Shown: one piece after another, positions 9,079 through 17,558 of the stretch
How the letters are laid out: the number at the start of each line of letters is the position of its first letter
Numbering within the stretch: the first letter of the stretch is position 1
Assembly: GCA_046297495.1 (NCBI GenBank)
Contig: JBKBIP010000024.1
Span: forward strand, 1-64,000
DNA length: 64,000 nt
From: JBKBIP01 sp046297495
GTDB taxonomy: Bacteria; Planctomycetota; Planctomycetia; Gemmatales; Gemmataceae
Reading direction: 5' to 3'
Translations under genes and position numbers: made by a program
Notes under the pieces: generated by a model
What the model saw: the letters and a program-made list of their open reading frames with translations, nothing else
Databases searched by the model: none
Told to the model about the DNA's origin: nothing

Positions 9079-9786
9079 ATGGTTGTATTCGCGCCTGATA
9101 TTCTGGCGGCGGTGCGTGGCCTATCGGTGACGGTCAGCGGCGGCGGCTTGGCCGTCGGACTGCTGTTGTGGCTGTTCGGGTGGTGGGGACATCGCTTCTG
9201 GATCGTCTTGGCCGCCACGGCCGGGGCTGGTTTATTCGGGTTATTCGCTGATTGGGGACATGGCATCCAACCGCTGGCCGCCGCCTTGCTGATCGCTTTG
9301 GCCGCTGGCGTCTTGGCCTTGCCGCTCGCGCAGCTGCTGGTGTTCGTGGCCAGCGGCTTGTCGGCGTTCTGGGTCGTTCAAGCGGTCGAGCCGCGCTGGC
9401 AAGCCCCCTTGTTGATCTTTTTGGCGGGGGGGCTGGTGGGGATGTTGCTGTTTCGCCTCTGGATCATGTTCCTGACCAGCGTGGCCGGCACGGTCCTAAT
9501 GGGCTACTCCGGGCTGGTGCTGGCGGACAAGCTGGGCAAGATCGATGCCTTGACACTGGTTGAGCAATCGGCCGCTCTGCTCCATTACGGCGCCGCCGGG
9601 TTGGTCTTGGTGGGAGTGATGGCGCAATATCTCTTGCACCGCTGGCGCCAACGTTTCCAAGCCTCCCGCCCGAATACGGAGGAGGAAGAGGAAGCCTCGC
9701 CCGCCGCCGCCGACCGTCCCCCCCGCCGTTGGTGGGGCGGCAAGATCGACGCCAAGAAGGACCCCCCCCAACGCCGCGCCGGATGA
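9079..9786 (+). CDS. Multi-pass membrane protein of unknown function
   Basis: 235 residues from ATG 9079 (AGGGA upstream); the frame is open from 8932, but that part is not hydrophobic and has no ribosome site. There are about six or seven closely packed hydrophobic segments, Gly/Ala/Leu-rich with several Trp (GLLLWLFGWWGHRFWIVLAA and similar), ending in a charged cytoplasmic tail that is rich in Glu then Pro/Arg/Lys. The architecture resembles TMEM198/DUF4203-like proteins, but I cannot assign it. It is head-to-head with the MoxR gene. Confidence 0.65.
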   Translation: MVVFAPDILAAVRGLSVTVSGGGLAVGLLLWLFGWWGHRFWIVLAATAGAGLFGLFADWGHGIQPLAAALLIALAAGVLALPLAQLLVFVASGLSAFWVVQAVEPRWQAPLLIFLAGGLVGMLLFRLWIMFLTSVAGTVLMGYSGLVLADKLGKIDALTLVEQSAALLHYGAAGLVLVGVMAQYLLHRWRQRFQASRPNTEEEEEASPAAADRPPRRWWGGKIDAKKDPPQRRAG

Positions 9787-9882
9787 GATTGTGTGGTACA
9801 ACGAGGGCGGACGTCTCCCGCTCGCTGGTGAAAGGTGTAAACTTGGCCTGCCCGTCCATCCATGATGTGCTGGCCTTTGGAT

Positions 9883-10977
9883 TTACTTGTTCCCCAGGCA
9901 ATAGACCGTGCCCCGTTCGGTGCCAATAATCAGACAGTCGGCGGTCGCTGCGGGGGAGGCGGATATGGGGCCGTCCAGGGTCAGTTTCTGGATCAGCTTG
10001 CCGGTCCGCAAGTCCAGGACGTAGAAGTTCCGATCCAAGGAGCCGACGTACACGCGTTCGCCGACCACCACGGGCGAGCTATCGACGCGGCTGTCGGTGA
10101 GAAAACTCCAAACTTCCTTGCCGGTCTGTCGGTTCAAGCCATAGACGCGACGGTCGCGGCTGCCGACGACAACCCAATCCCCCACAACGGCGGCGGAGGC
10201 ATAAAACGGCTGCTGGCGTTTGGGGGCCTCGAACGTCCACGTCACTTCGGGTGTTTTCCAGTTGATGCCCAGCATTTGGTTGGTCATGGTGCCGACGTAG
10301 AGCTGCTCGCCCAGGACGGCGGGAGTCGCGCCGGCTTGGCCGTCGAGATCGACCGCCGCCAGCTCCTTGCCGCTGGCCGTGTCAAGCACATGCAAGACAC
10401 TGTCGCAGCCGGCCACGAAGGTGCGTTCGCCGACCACCGCCGGCGAGCCGTTCACCGGGCCATCGATCCGATATTTCCAGCGTTCCTTGCCGTCGGCGTC
10501 GAGACAGTATAAGTGCTCGTCGTGGGAGCCGAATAAGATGTGCTCACCGGCGAAGTTGGCGCCCGAGACGATTTCCCCCTCGGTCTCGAAGGCCCAGATT
10601 TTCGTTCCCTTGGCGGCGTCGAGACAATGAAAAACGCCGTCGCTGTCGCCGACGTAGATGCGCCCGTCGCGCACGCTGGGGGCCGCCTTGATCGGGCCAG
10701 CCGCGTAGGCCCACTTTTTCTGGCCGGTCGCCAGGTCCAAGGCATAGAGATGACCATCAATCGAGCCGATGTACACCACGTCGTGGACGATGGCCGCCGT
10801 CCCTTCGATGGCGTCTTCGGTCTTGAATTGCCAACGTATTTCCAAGACATCGGGCAGCTTCCCGGCCGCCGTCCCTGTCTGCGCGGGATTGCCGCGAAAC
10901 ACCGGCCAATCGGCGGCCATCAGCAAGGATAACGTCAGAGGAACGAGGAAGCACGCGCGAGGCAGGCTGCATATCAT
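9883..10977 (-). CDS. Secreted PQQ-like beta-propeller repeat protein
   Basis: About 364 residues from ATG 10977, with GGAG 9 bases upstream. The longer open frame to 11067 runs back through a palindromic repeat and is unlikely to be translated. A short signal peptide (residues 1-21) precedes DWPVFRGNPAQTG, the typical opening of planctomycete PQQ-like propellers. At least seven blades repeat the pattern VYIGSIDGHLYALDLATGQKKW, with W and G at fixed spacing. It probably sits in the periplasm. It may be a scaffold rather than a quinoprotein enzyme, since no dehydrogenase signature is visible. It lies downstream of yebC on the same strand. Confidence 0.85.
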   Translation of the reverse strand: MICSLPRACFLVPLTLSLLMAADWPVFRGNPAQTGTAAGKLPDVLEIRWQFKTEDAIEGTAAIVHDVVYIGSIDGHLYALDLATGQKKWAYAAGPIKAAPSVRDGRIYVGDSDGVFHCLDAAKGTKIWAFETEGEIVSGANFAGEHILFGSHDEHLYCLDADGKERWKYRIDGPVNGSPAVVGERTFVAGCDSVLHVLDTASGKELAAVDLDGQAGATPAVLGEQLYVGTMTNQMLGINWKTPEVTWTFEAPKRQQPFYASAAVVGDWVVVGSRDRRVYGLNRQTGKEVWSFLTDSRVDSSPVVVGERVYVGSLDRNFYVLDLRTGKLIQKLTLDGPISASPAATADCLIIGTERGTVYCLGNK

Positions 10978-11005
10978 CGGTGGGTCTCCGCGCAAGATCG
11001 GGGTG

Positions 11006-11051
11006 GATTCATCGGTTCGCGTGGAAGGTTGCGTGCGCGAAACAATGAATC
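11006..11051. repeat. Dispersed 3'-palindrome, copy 1
   Basis: Left arm GATTCATCGGTTCGCG and right arm CGCGAAACAATGAATC, 14-nt loop, two mismatches. It lies 42 bp after the yebC stop codon and before the PQQ-like gene, within a same-strand gene pair. Confidence 0.8.
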
Positions 11052-11092
11052 CCCCTAGCAACGACATCGGGAAGTTATTTTCCGAACGATGT

Positions 11093-11839
11093 TTAGTCCA
11101 CTGCCGCGACCATTTCCTCGGTCATGTTGACATTGGAATAAACATTTTGCACGTCGTCATGGTCGTCGAGGGCTTCCATCAAGCGCAGGATTTTCTTGCC
11201 GGTCTCGACATCGACATCGACGGGAACCTTGGCGACCTGGCTCAGCTCGGCGACCTGGGGCGTCAGCCCTTGTTTTTCCAGGGCTTCTTGCACTTGGGAA
11301 AACGCGGTGGGATCACAGGTAATCTCAAAGCTATCGCCGGCGCGTTTCAGGTCGTCGGCGCCGGCATCGAGGGCCAGTGCCATTAAGCTGTCCTCATCGA
11401 TGACCGAGGCGTCGATGCTGAACAGCCCCTTGCGTTCGAAGAGATAAGCGACGCAGCCGGCGCTGCCCATCTTGCCGCCGGCGCGATCGAAAATTTTGCG
11501 CACCTCGCCGGCGGTGCGGTTGCGATTGTCGGTCAGGACCTCGACGAGCACGGCCACGCCCCCCGGACCGTACCCTTCGTAAACGATTTCCTCTAGCGCT
11601 TGTCCTTCCAGTTCGCCGGTGCCGCGTTTGACGGCCCGTTCGATGTTGTCCTTGGGCATGCTGGCTTGCCGGGCCTTGTCAATCGCATAGCGCAGCTTCA
11701 GGTTCATTTCCGGGTCGCCGCCGCCGTGCCGGGCGGCGATGATGATGGCGCGGCTCAATTTGCTGAACAGCTTGCCGCGTTTGGCGTCGATGGCCCCTTT
11801 CTTGTGCTTGATCGTGGCCCAGTGGGAATGGCCGGACAT
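11093..11839 (-). CDS. yebC: YebC/PmpR family protein (TACO1-like)
   Basis: 248 residues, the normal length. It opens with the family signature MSGHSHWATIKHKKGAIDAKRGKLFSKLSRAI and continues with NPRLRYAIDKARQASMPKDNIERA-like sequence, ALEEIVYEGYGPGGVA and TDNRNRTAGEVRKIF. A strong ribosome site, AAGGAGG, lies upstream of ATG 11839. Members have been described as transcription regulators and, more recently, as ribosome-associated factors that relieve stalling at proline stretches. It is upstream of the PQQ-like gene and downstream of the TPR gene on the same strand; no functional link is obvious. Confidence 0.95.
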   Translation of the reverse strand: MSGHSHWATIKHKKGAIDAKRGKLFSKLSRAIIIAARHGGGDPEMNLKLRYAIDKARQASMPKDNIERAVKRGTGELEGQALEEIVYEGYGPGGVAVLVEVLTDNRNRTAGEVRKIFDRAGGKMGSAGCVAYLFERKGLFSIDASVIDEDSLMALALDAGADDLKRAGDSFEITCDPTAFSQVQEALEKQGLTPQVAELSQVAKVPVDVDVETGKKILRLMEALDDHDDVQNVYSNVNMTEEMVAAVD

Positions 11840-11882
11840 AATTCCTCCTTCAGGCGCGGCATCATGGTCGCGGCCTGTGCTC

Positions 11883-14138
11883 TCAAGGTTGTTGTATCAC
11901 GCGCTCCAACAGCCGCAGCTTGCGCTGTAACTCCTGGTAATGCTCATCCGTTTTACGGCGCCGGCCTTTCTCGTACAGGTCCAAGGCCAGGCGATACGCG
12001 CCCAGGGCTTCGGGCGCGAGGTCGAGGCGAAAATACACATCCCCCAGATGATCCCAGACAATCGGGTCGTCCTGGCCGCCCGCCATGTGGGCCGCCTTCT
12101 CCAGCCAGCGCCGCGCGTCCGCCAGGCGCCCTTGGCGAAACAGCACCCAACCCAGACTGTCCAGGTACGCCGCGTTGGCCTCGATCCCGTCATCGTGGGG
12201 GTGGAAGCGTTTGCCCGCTTTCTTTTCCTCCACGTCCAACTCGATGGCCTTGCGAATCATGGCTTCCGCTTCGTCCAGGTTCTTCCCCTGATCGGCCATG
12301 ATGTAGCCCAAGTCGTTGTTGGCCGTGGCGTCGTTGGGGTCTTGCTCCAAAATGAGCCGGAGTTGCTCCTCGGCTTTGGGATAGTCCTTGGCCATCGAAT
12401 ATACGCTGGACAACGAATAGCGAATGTCGCGGACTTCCTGGGGTTCCCTATATTCTTTCAACAAACCCTTGCACTCGTCAATGGCCTGCTCGATGTGTCC
12501 AGCCTGCGTCAGCACGCCAACGTAAATGCGGCGCAGGCGCAGCCGGTTCTTATCGTCGGCCAACTCCACGGCCTTAACGGCCTCGGCGACGGCCTCGTCG
12601 TCCCAGCCCAGCTGGGCCAGGGCTTGGGCGAGGCTGACCTGAAACATGGTCCGGTTGGTGGCTTGGGCGTGCTCCAGTCCGTCGCGGCACAATTGGACAA
12701 TGGACTGATACTTCCGTGCCTCCCACAAGACATCGAGCAAGCCGCCATAGATTTCCGCTTCAGTGCGGGGGGTGACGTTTTTAAGACATTGACGAAACAG
12801 GCGTTCGGCCTCGTCGAGCTGCTTGGCTTGGGCGGCCAGCACGGCCAGGAGCCGCCAGGTGCTGTTGGCCCGCGCCCGTCGCCGGACCACGTCATCGATG
12901 CTGGCCGGCAGCAAGGCCTTGACCAGCTCGGCATCGGCGCGCAGCACCGCCAGCATGGCCCGCGCTTTGATGGCGCCACCGGTCTCGCGTTGCGGGTCGT
13001 TGTCGTCTTCCGTGGCTTCCAGGGCCTCGTCGAGTAGATCGAGAATTTTCGTGAAGGCTTTCTGTTCCTGATACGTCTGGAACAGCCCGCCATAAACCTC
13101 CGGCGTGGGATTTTGCCGGGCCAGGTGCAGGTACAGTTTCTCCGCCGCGCGATAGCGCCGCTCTTGGGTCAATTGCTGGGCGAGCAACAGTTGCAACGAC
13201 AGGTTGAACGGATCGCGGTCGGCGAACTGCTGCAAGGTGGGGATGATTTCCGACGACCGGCCGAGCTGCTGCAACAATTGCATCCAGATTTCATAGGCTT
13301 CCGCGCCCGGAGGTTGCGTGCGCAAGTATAACTCCAGAAAGCGCGCCGCTTCGCCGAATTTCTTCTGCGCCAGACACACTTCCGCCAAATGGTAATGGAA
13401 GCGGGTGGCGTGCTCGGGGTCCTTTTCCTGGGCTTTGCGGAAGGCGATTTCCGCTTGCTGAGGCTGCCCCGCCTTGAGGCTCGCCTGACCCATGCGCTCA
13501 TAGGTCCGCGCCGCCTCGGCATCGATCTGTTCGCGGTTGTAGAGGCCGGTTTCCTCCAGCGTTTCCGATTTCTCCAGCAAGCGGGCTGCCTCGCCGTAAG
13601 CGGTCGCGGCCTCGGCGAATTGCTCGATCCGCTCGTGCAGTCCGCCCAAATCCAGGTACATTTGCACTTGAATATCGAGATGCTCTTTCAAATCGGGACA
13701 GCGGACGGCCTGGGTCATGGCCGCGATGGCTTCCTGATAGCGCCCCTGATCGGCCAGCTCCCGACTGTAAAGAAACCAGACCTGATGATCGTCGGGGTTG
13801 CGGTCCAAGGCGGCGCGACAGGCCGCGAGGGCCTCGCGCGTCCGGCCCAGCGCTAGATACAGCGGGGCCAGGGATTTGTGCGGCGCGGCGGCGTCTGGGT
13901 CCAACTCCCGCGCCTCTTCCAGCAGGCGAACGGCTTCCAGCAAGCGCTCTTCCCGCTGGGCCAACAGCGCCTCGGCATACCGATAGCGGGCTTGTTGGCG
14001 ATCCAAGTCGAATTGCGTCTTGGGATGCAGCGGTTGAAGCGGTTGGGGAAAGTCCTCAAACATGACGTGCTGGCCGGTCGCTTCCCTACCTACTGCCAGC
14101 GCGAAGAGGAACAGACATAAACATTTCCATTTGGGCAT
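11883..14138 (-). CDS. Secreted TPR-repeat protein
   Basis: About 751 residues from ATG 14138 (AGGAGG 10 bases upstream). MPKWKCLCLFLFALAVGREATGQ is a signal peptide. The rest is a run of tetratricopeptide repeats from about residue 40 to near the C-terminus, for example DPDAAAPHKSLAPLYLALGRTREALAACRAALDRNPDD and DPNDATANNDLGYIMADQGKNLDEAEAMIRKAIELD. The last repeats resemble the C-terminal TPR arrays of proteins analysed in outer-membrane assembly contexts. It is likely a periplasmic scaffold; its partners are unknown. The stop codon is 44 bp before the yebC start, so co-transcription with yebC is possible. Confidence 0.85.
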   Translation of the reverse strand: MPKWKCLCLFLFALAVGREATGQHVMFEDFPQPLQPLHPKTQFDLDRQQARYRYAEALLAQREERLLEAVRLLEEARELDPDAAAPHKSLAPLYLALGRTREALAACRAALDRNPDDHQVWFLYSRELADQGRYQEAIAAMTQAVRCPDLKEHLDIQVQMYLDLGGLHERIEQFAEAATAYGEAARLLEKSETLEETGLYNREQIDAEAARTYERMGQASLKAGQPQQAEIAFRKAQEKDPEHATRFHYHLAEVCLAQKKFGEAARFLELYLRTQPPGAEAYEIWMQLLQQLGRSSEIIPTLQQFADRDPFNLSLQLLLAQQLTQERRYRAAEKLYLHLARQNPTPEVYGGLFQTYQEQKAFTKILDLLDEALEATEDDNDPQRETGGAIKARAMLAVLRADAELVKALLPASIDDVVRRRARANSTWRLLAVLAAQAKQLDEAERLFRQCLKNVTPRTEAEIYGGLLDVLWEARKYQSIVQLCRDGLEHAQATNRTMFQVSLAQALAQLGWDDEAVAEAVKAVELADDKNRLRLRRIYVGVLTQAGHIEQAIDECKGLLKEYREPQEVRDIRYSLSSVYSMAKDYPKAEEQLRLILEQDPNDATANNDLGYIMADQGKNLDEAEAMIRKAIELDVEEKKAGKRFHPHDDGIEANAAYLDSLGWVLFRQGRLADARRWLEKAAHMAGGQDDPIVWDHLGDVYFRLDLAPEALGAYRLALDLYEKGRRRKTDEHYQELQRKLRLLERVIQQP

Positions 14139-14564
14139 GTCCCGATTGCCTCCTGATCGCGGCCAATGCGAGGGGGACGACTCCATTCCGATGGTCCCCC
14201 AACGACGCACTACCTTCCCTGGGACACCTCGCCGTGCCCATTAACGAGTCATTGTACATCGAACCCCCAACATTTGCCAGACAAGAAGAAACAGGGGCGC
14301 CGGGACGGGGCAGGGCCGTTTGATATTTCTAAGGTGAATAAAGTGAGTCCTACGTCGTTGTTGAACTTACGTTGAATCGCCTTACCCATGTAGAAACATC
14401 AAACGGCCCTGAACACATGACCGGCCAAGTCACACTTGTTATTGACAGCGCGGGGGAGATCGCTATAAGGATCGCTCTTCCGTCGAACAATTAGGGATAC
14501 GGATTGGGCCATCGAAGCAGCGGTGTTCCACGCTTCGGGGGAAAAGCGTGTATTTACACAGTGG
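14139..14564. other. Intergenic region with a long-arm inverted repeat
   Basis: Divergent region of 426 bp between the TPR gene and the MazG-like gene. The notable content is the inverted repeat at 14312-14410. No gene is supported. Confidence 0.5.
14312..14410. repeat. Inverted repeat with 20-bp arms
   Basis: The left arm at 14312-14331 (AGGGCCGTTTGATATTTCTA) and the right arm at 14391-14410 are complementary with one mismatch, around a 59-nt spacer. It lies between divergently transcribed genes, so it is not a simple terminator for either. Confidence 0.8.
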
Positions 14565-14909
14565 ATGACGACCATGCCGGATGCCACGACCACGTTGGAG
14601 ACACTGAAGGAAGCGGTGCGCCAGTTCGCGGCGGCGCGCGATTGGGAGCCGTTCCACAGCCCGAAGAACCTAGTCATGGGGTTGGCCGTGGAGACGGCCG
14701 AGCTGATGGAACATTTCCTGTGGATGGATACGGAAGCGTCGCGGCAGGTCGTCCAGGAACCGGGCCGGCGCGAGCTTATCGCCGATGAGCTGGCGGATGT
14801 CACTTGCTACCTGCTCAACCTGAGCTTGGCGCTGGGCATTGATCTGAGCGACGCCATTACGCGCAAGATGGCCAAGAATGCCCTGAAATATCCGGCAAGC
14901 AGTAAGTAG
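14565..14909 (+). CDS. MazG-like nucleotide pyrophosphohydrolase
   Basis: About 114 residues from ATG 14565 (ATG 14574 is an alternative; the frame opens at GTG 14523). It matches the all-alpha NTP pyrophosphohydrolase family: DWEPFHSPKNLVMGLAVETAELMEHFLW contains the metal-binding ExxE pair, and RELIADELADVTCYLLNLSLALGIDL has the second acidic cluster (ExxD). Members hydrolyse dNTPs or NTPs to monophosphates as housekeeping enzymes, in this size class often dCTP-like. The stop is followed after 6 bp by the start of the DUF11 gene. Confidence 0.88.
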   Translation: MTTMPDATTTLETLKEAVRQFAAARDWEPFHSPKNLVMGLAVETAELMEHFLWMDTEASRQVVQEPGRRELIADELADVTCYLLNLSLALGIDLSDAITRKMAKNALKYPASSK

Positions 14910-14915
14910 TCGGCA

Positions 14916-16484
14916 GTGGGGGGGGGAGTCGTGCGACGTTGGGGGCTATATCCGGCCATGCTGCTGTTGGGCGTGGCTGCTGGCATGATGATGTCGCCGT
15001 TGATCGCGCAGCGCGAGCCGGGGGTGCTGGAGCCAGGGCTATTGCCATCGGCGCCAATTCGTCCGGTGTCGGTGACGCTGCCCGCTGCCGCTGCCGCCGC
15101 GGCGCCGCCAGCGGGTGCTCACGTGCCGGCGGTGCATATCGAGAAGCAAGCGCCGGCCGCCATCAATCTGGGCCAACCGCTGGTGTATGAGATCATCGTC
15201 CGCAACGTCGGCTCGGTGCCGGTGGCGCAAGTGAAGGTCCAAGACATGCTGCCCGACGGCGCCCGCTTCCTCCAAGCGGAGCCGTTCGCCGAGGTGGCCG
15301 ACGATCAGTTGACTTGGAGCCTGGATAAACTCGATGTCGGCGAGGAGCGCCGCTTGCGGGTGCATGTCGAACCCCTGCGCGAGACGCACTTGAACTCGAC
15401 GGCCACCGTCACCTATGCCATTGCCGGCATGGCGTCGGCGGGCATGAAGACACACATCACCAAGCCGCGCTTGCTCCTCACCAAGACGGGGCCGGCCACC
15501 GTGTTGCTCAACGATCCGGCGGTCTTTGAGATCGAGCTAGCCAACGTCGGCAGCGGGCCAGCCACCGGCGTGGTGTTGCAAGACTTCCTCCCCGCCGCCT
15601 TGCGGCATCCGCAAGGGGAGGTGATCGAAGCGGAAGTCGGCACGTTGGCGGCGGGGGAGACGAAGAAAATCACCTTGACCACCACGGCTGTCGCTTTGGG
15701 CCAGCACGTCAACGAAGCGCAGGTGGTGGCCGACGGCGGCATCGAGGAAAAGGCCCAAGCAGCCTTCACGGTGCTGCAACCGGGTCTGGAGCTGCGCAAA
15801 CGGGGCTCGACCCATTGCTACACCGGCCAGACGGCCGATTTCGACCTGGAAGTGACCAACACCGGCACCGCGCCGGCGACCAACGTGCAAGTGCTCGACG
15901 TGCTCCCGGAGGGTCTGGAATTCTTGTATGCGGATAATGGCGGCATTTATGACCAACCGCAGCGGCGCGTGATGTGGCGGCTGGGAACGCTGGCGCCGGG
16001 GGAGCGGCGCGGCTTGATGGTGAAACTGATGTGCCGGGCGCCGGGGACGTGGACGAATCGGGCAACAGCCAGCGCCGACCGCGACTTGGCGGACCAAGCG
16101 GAAGCCCAAGTGACCGTGACGGGAGTTCCCGGCCTGATGTTGGCCCTGGTGGATTTGGATGATCCCGTCGAAGTGGGGGCGGAAACGACCTATGAGATTC
16201 GCGTCGTGAGCCAGGGGGGCTGCGTCTGTCATGGGGTGTACATCGTGGCCGAGGTGCCGGCGCGGATGCAGCCGCTCTCCGCCGAAGGCCCCACGCCGCA
16301 TCGCCTTCGCGGCCAGAAAGTCATCTTCGAGCCATTGGATAAACTGGCCGCCCGTGCCGATTTATTGTATCGCGTCCGCGTGCAAGGCCTGGAGGCCGGC
16401 GACGTGCGTTTCAAGGTATGGTTGCACTGCGACTACATGAATCGGCCCGTGTACGCCGAAGAAAGTACCACGATCTATGAATAG
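14916..16484 (+). CDS. DUF11 (conserved repeat domain) secreted protein
   Basis: Up to 522 residues from GTG 14916; GTG 14931 is an alternative. The N-terminal hydrophobic segment LYPAMLLLGVAAGMMMSPLIA is a signal or anchor. It is followed by an Ala/Pro linker and about four immunoglobulin-like DUF11 repeats of roughly 110 residues each, recognisable by NVGSVPVAQVKVQDMLPDGARFL, NTGTAPATNVQVLDVLPEGLEFL and ITLTTT or VMVKL strands between. These modules are common in bacterial cell-surface proteins. It ends in TTIYE, a C-terminal pattern shared with the second DUF11 protein at 55611-57647, so the two are paralogues. Role in the cell envelope is inferred. Confidence 0.85.
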   Translation: MGGGVVRRWGLYPAMLLLGVAAGMMMSPLIAQREPGVLEPGLLPSAPIRPVSVTLPAAAAAAAPPAGAHVPAVHIEKQAPAAINLGQPLVYEIIVRNVGSVPVAQVKVQDMLPDGARFLQAEPFAEVADDQLTWSLDKLDVGEERRLRVHVEPLRETHLNSTATVTYAIAGMASAGMKTHITKPRLLLTKTGPATVLLNDPAVFEIELANVGSGPATGVVLQDFLPAALRHPQGEVIEAEVGTLAAGETKKITLTTTAVALGQHVNEAQVVADGGIEEKAQAAFTVLQPGLELRKRGSTHCYTGQTADFDLEVTNTGTAPATNVQVLDVLPEGLEFLYADNGGIYDQPQRRVMWRLGTLAPGERRGLMVKLMCRAPGTWTNRATASADRDLADQAEAQVTVTGVPGLMLALVDLDDPVEVGAETTYEIRVVSQGGCVCHGVYIVAEVPARMQPLSAEGPTPHRLRGQKVIFEPLDKLAARADLLYRVRVQGLEAGDVRFKVWLHCDYMNRPVYAEESTTIYE

Positions 16485-16904
16485 CGCGGTGCTTCTTCGC
16501 AAAGATGATTTGCCAAACTGACGGTAGAGGAGTATTTTGCTCCTGAACCTCAACATGAGTTTCACTAAAATTTCAACAATGGGGCCTGTCCCGCCCGGAT
16601 GCGGCGGGACTAGCAATGAACAGGGGAAAAACGCGGCCACGACGGCTGTGGAATGGGGAAGGGAATCCCCTTTATTTCCCCGCGACGGAGCGGTGCGGCG
16701 GAGCTTGGTCTTGCAGTTCCGCGGTGGGTTTTCTAATATCCGGCGGTGGTGTGGGCGACGGCAGCAACAAGGTCGGCACAGTCCATTCAAACACCCCGCC
16801 TCAACCCAAGCAACCAATGTCTTCAATACCGGAACGAGAGCGGAGGCGCGGAGTCCTCACGGTCGAGGAACTTGCGCGCCCTCAGGCGAGGGGAGGAAGT
16901 CCGT
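16485..16904. other. Intergenic region with hairpins
   Basis: 420 bp with no convincing gene; the open frame here is only an upstream extension of the acetyltransferase. A perfect 8-bp hairpin at 16588-16610 (GTCCCGCC, 7-nt loop) lies about 100 bp after the DUF11 stop and could terminate that transcript, though no T-tract follows. Confidence 0.4.
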
Positions 16905-17438
16905 ATGAGCACGAGTCGAACGGAAAAGGAACAGGTCCGCGTTCATATTCGCTGGATGATTCGCCGGGATATGCCAGAAGTCTTGCAAACGGAGCAAGCA
17001 AGTTTTGAGTTCGCGTGGACCGAAGAGGATTTCCTCCGCTGTCTGCGGCAACGCAATTGCATCGGCATGGTGGCCGAGCAAGGGGAAAAGGTCATTGGCT
17101 TCATGATCTACGAGCTGCACAAGGCGAAGCTGCACATCCTCAATTTCGCCGTGCATCCGCACTACCGGCGCCTGGGCGTGGGGGGACAAATGGTCGCCAA
17201 GCTGATCAGCAAGCTATCCAGCCACCGCCGCACGCGCATCACGTTGGAAGTGCGCGAGACGAACCTCTCCGCCCAGCTATTTTTCCGCGCGCAAGGCTTC
17301 AAGGCGGTTCGCGTGCTCCGCGGCTACTATGAAGACAGTGGCGAGGATGCGTTCGTCATGCACCACGCCTTGCCCAACGACGCCGGCGAGGAGTTTGACG
17401 AAATCATCAACCGCATCGCGCAGTACGAGGAGAATTAA
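16905..17438 (+). CDS. rimI: GNAT acetyltransferase, RimI-like
   Basis: 177 residues from ATG 16905, preceded by GGGAGGAAG; a longer frame from 16746 lacks a ribosome site. It opens with VRVHIRWMIRRDMPEVLQTEQASFEFAW, which matches RimI N-terminal strands. The acetyl-CoA site is LNFAVHPHYRRLGVGGQMVAKL (R-R-x-G-x-G). It ends with the beta-alpha-beta LEVRETNLSAQLFFRAQGFKAVRVLRGYY typical of the ribosomal protein S18-alanine N-acetyltransferase family. It likely N-acetylates protein termini; the exact target is inferred only from family. The C-terminal tail of about 20 acidic residues is extra. Confidence 0.85.
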   Translation: MSTSRTEKEQVRVHIRWMIRRDMPEVLQTEQASFEFAWTEEDFLRCLRQRNCIGMVAEQGEKVIGFMIYELHKAKLHILNFAVHPHYRRLGVGGQMVAKLISKLSSHRRTRITLEVRETNLSAQLFFRAQGFKAVRVLRGYYEDSGEDAFVMHHALPNDAGEEFDEIINRIAQYEEN

Positions 17439-17498
17439 CCGCCCGCCAACCCTGGCGCGATGGGGTGATGGGATAAGAGTCCGTTGGCCCATTTCACC

Positions 17499-17546
17499 GG
17501 ATTCCGTGGTTCGCGCACGAGTAGTCGAATGCGAACCGCGGAATCC
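17499..17546. repeat. Dispersed 3'-palindrome, copy 2
   Basis: Arms GGATTCCGTGGTTCGC and GCGAACCGCGGAATCC pair throughout, with one T·G. Both arms carry the same variation away from the consensus. It sits between the convergent stops of the acetyltransferase and PhoX-like genes. Confidence 0.8.
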
Positions 17547-17558
17547 GCTTGGCCATTT

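Noticed and set aside
16746..16904. N-terminal extension of the acetyltransferase
   Set aside because: The extra residues are not like the GNAT fold, and the GGGAGG ribosome site marks 16905 as the start.
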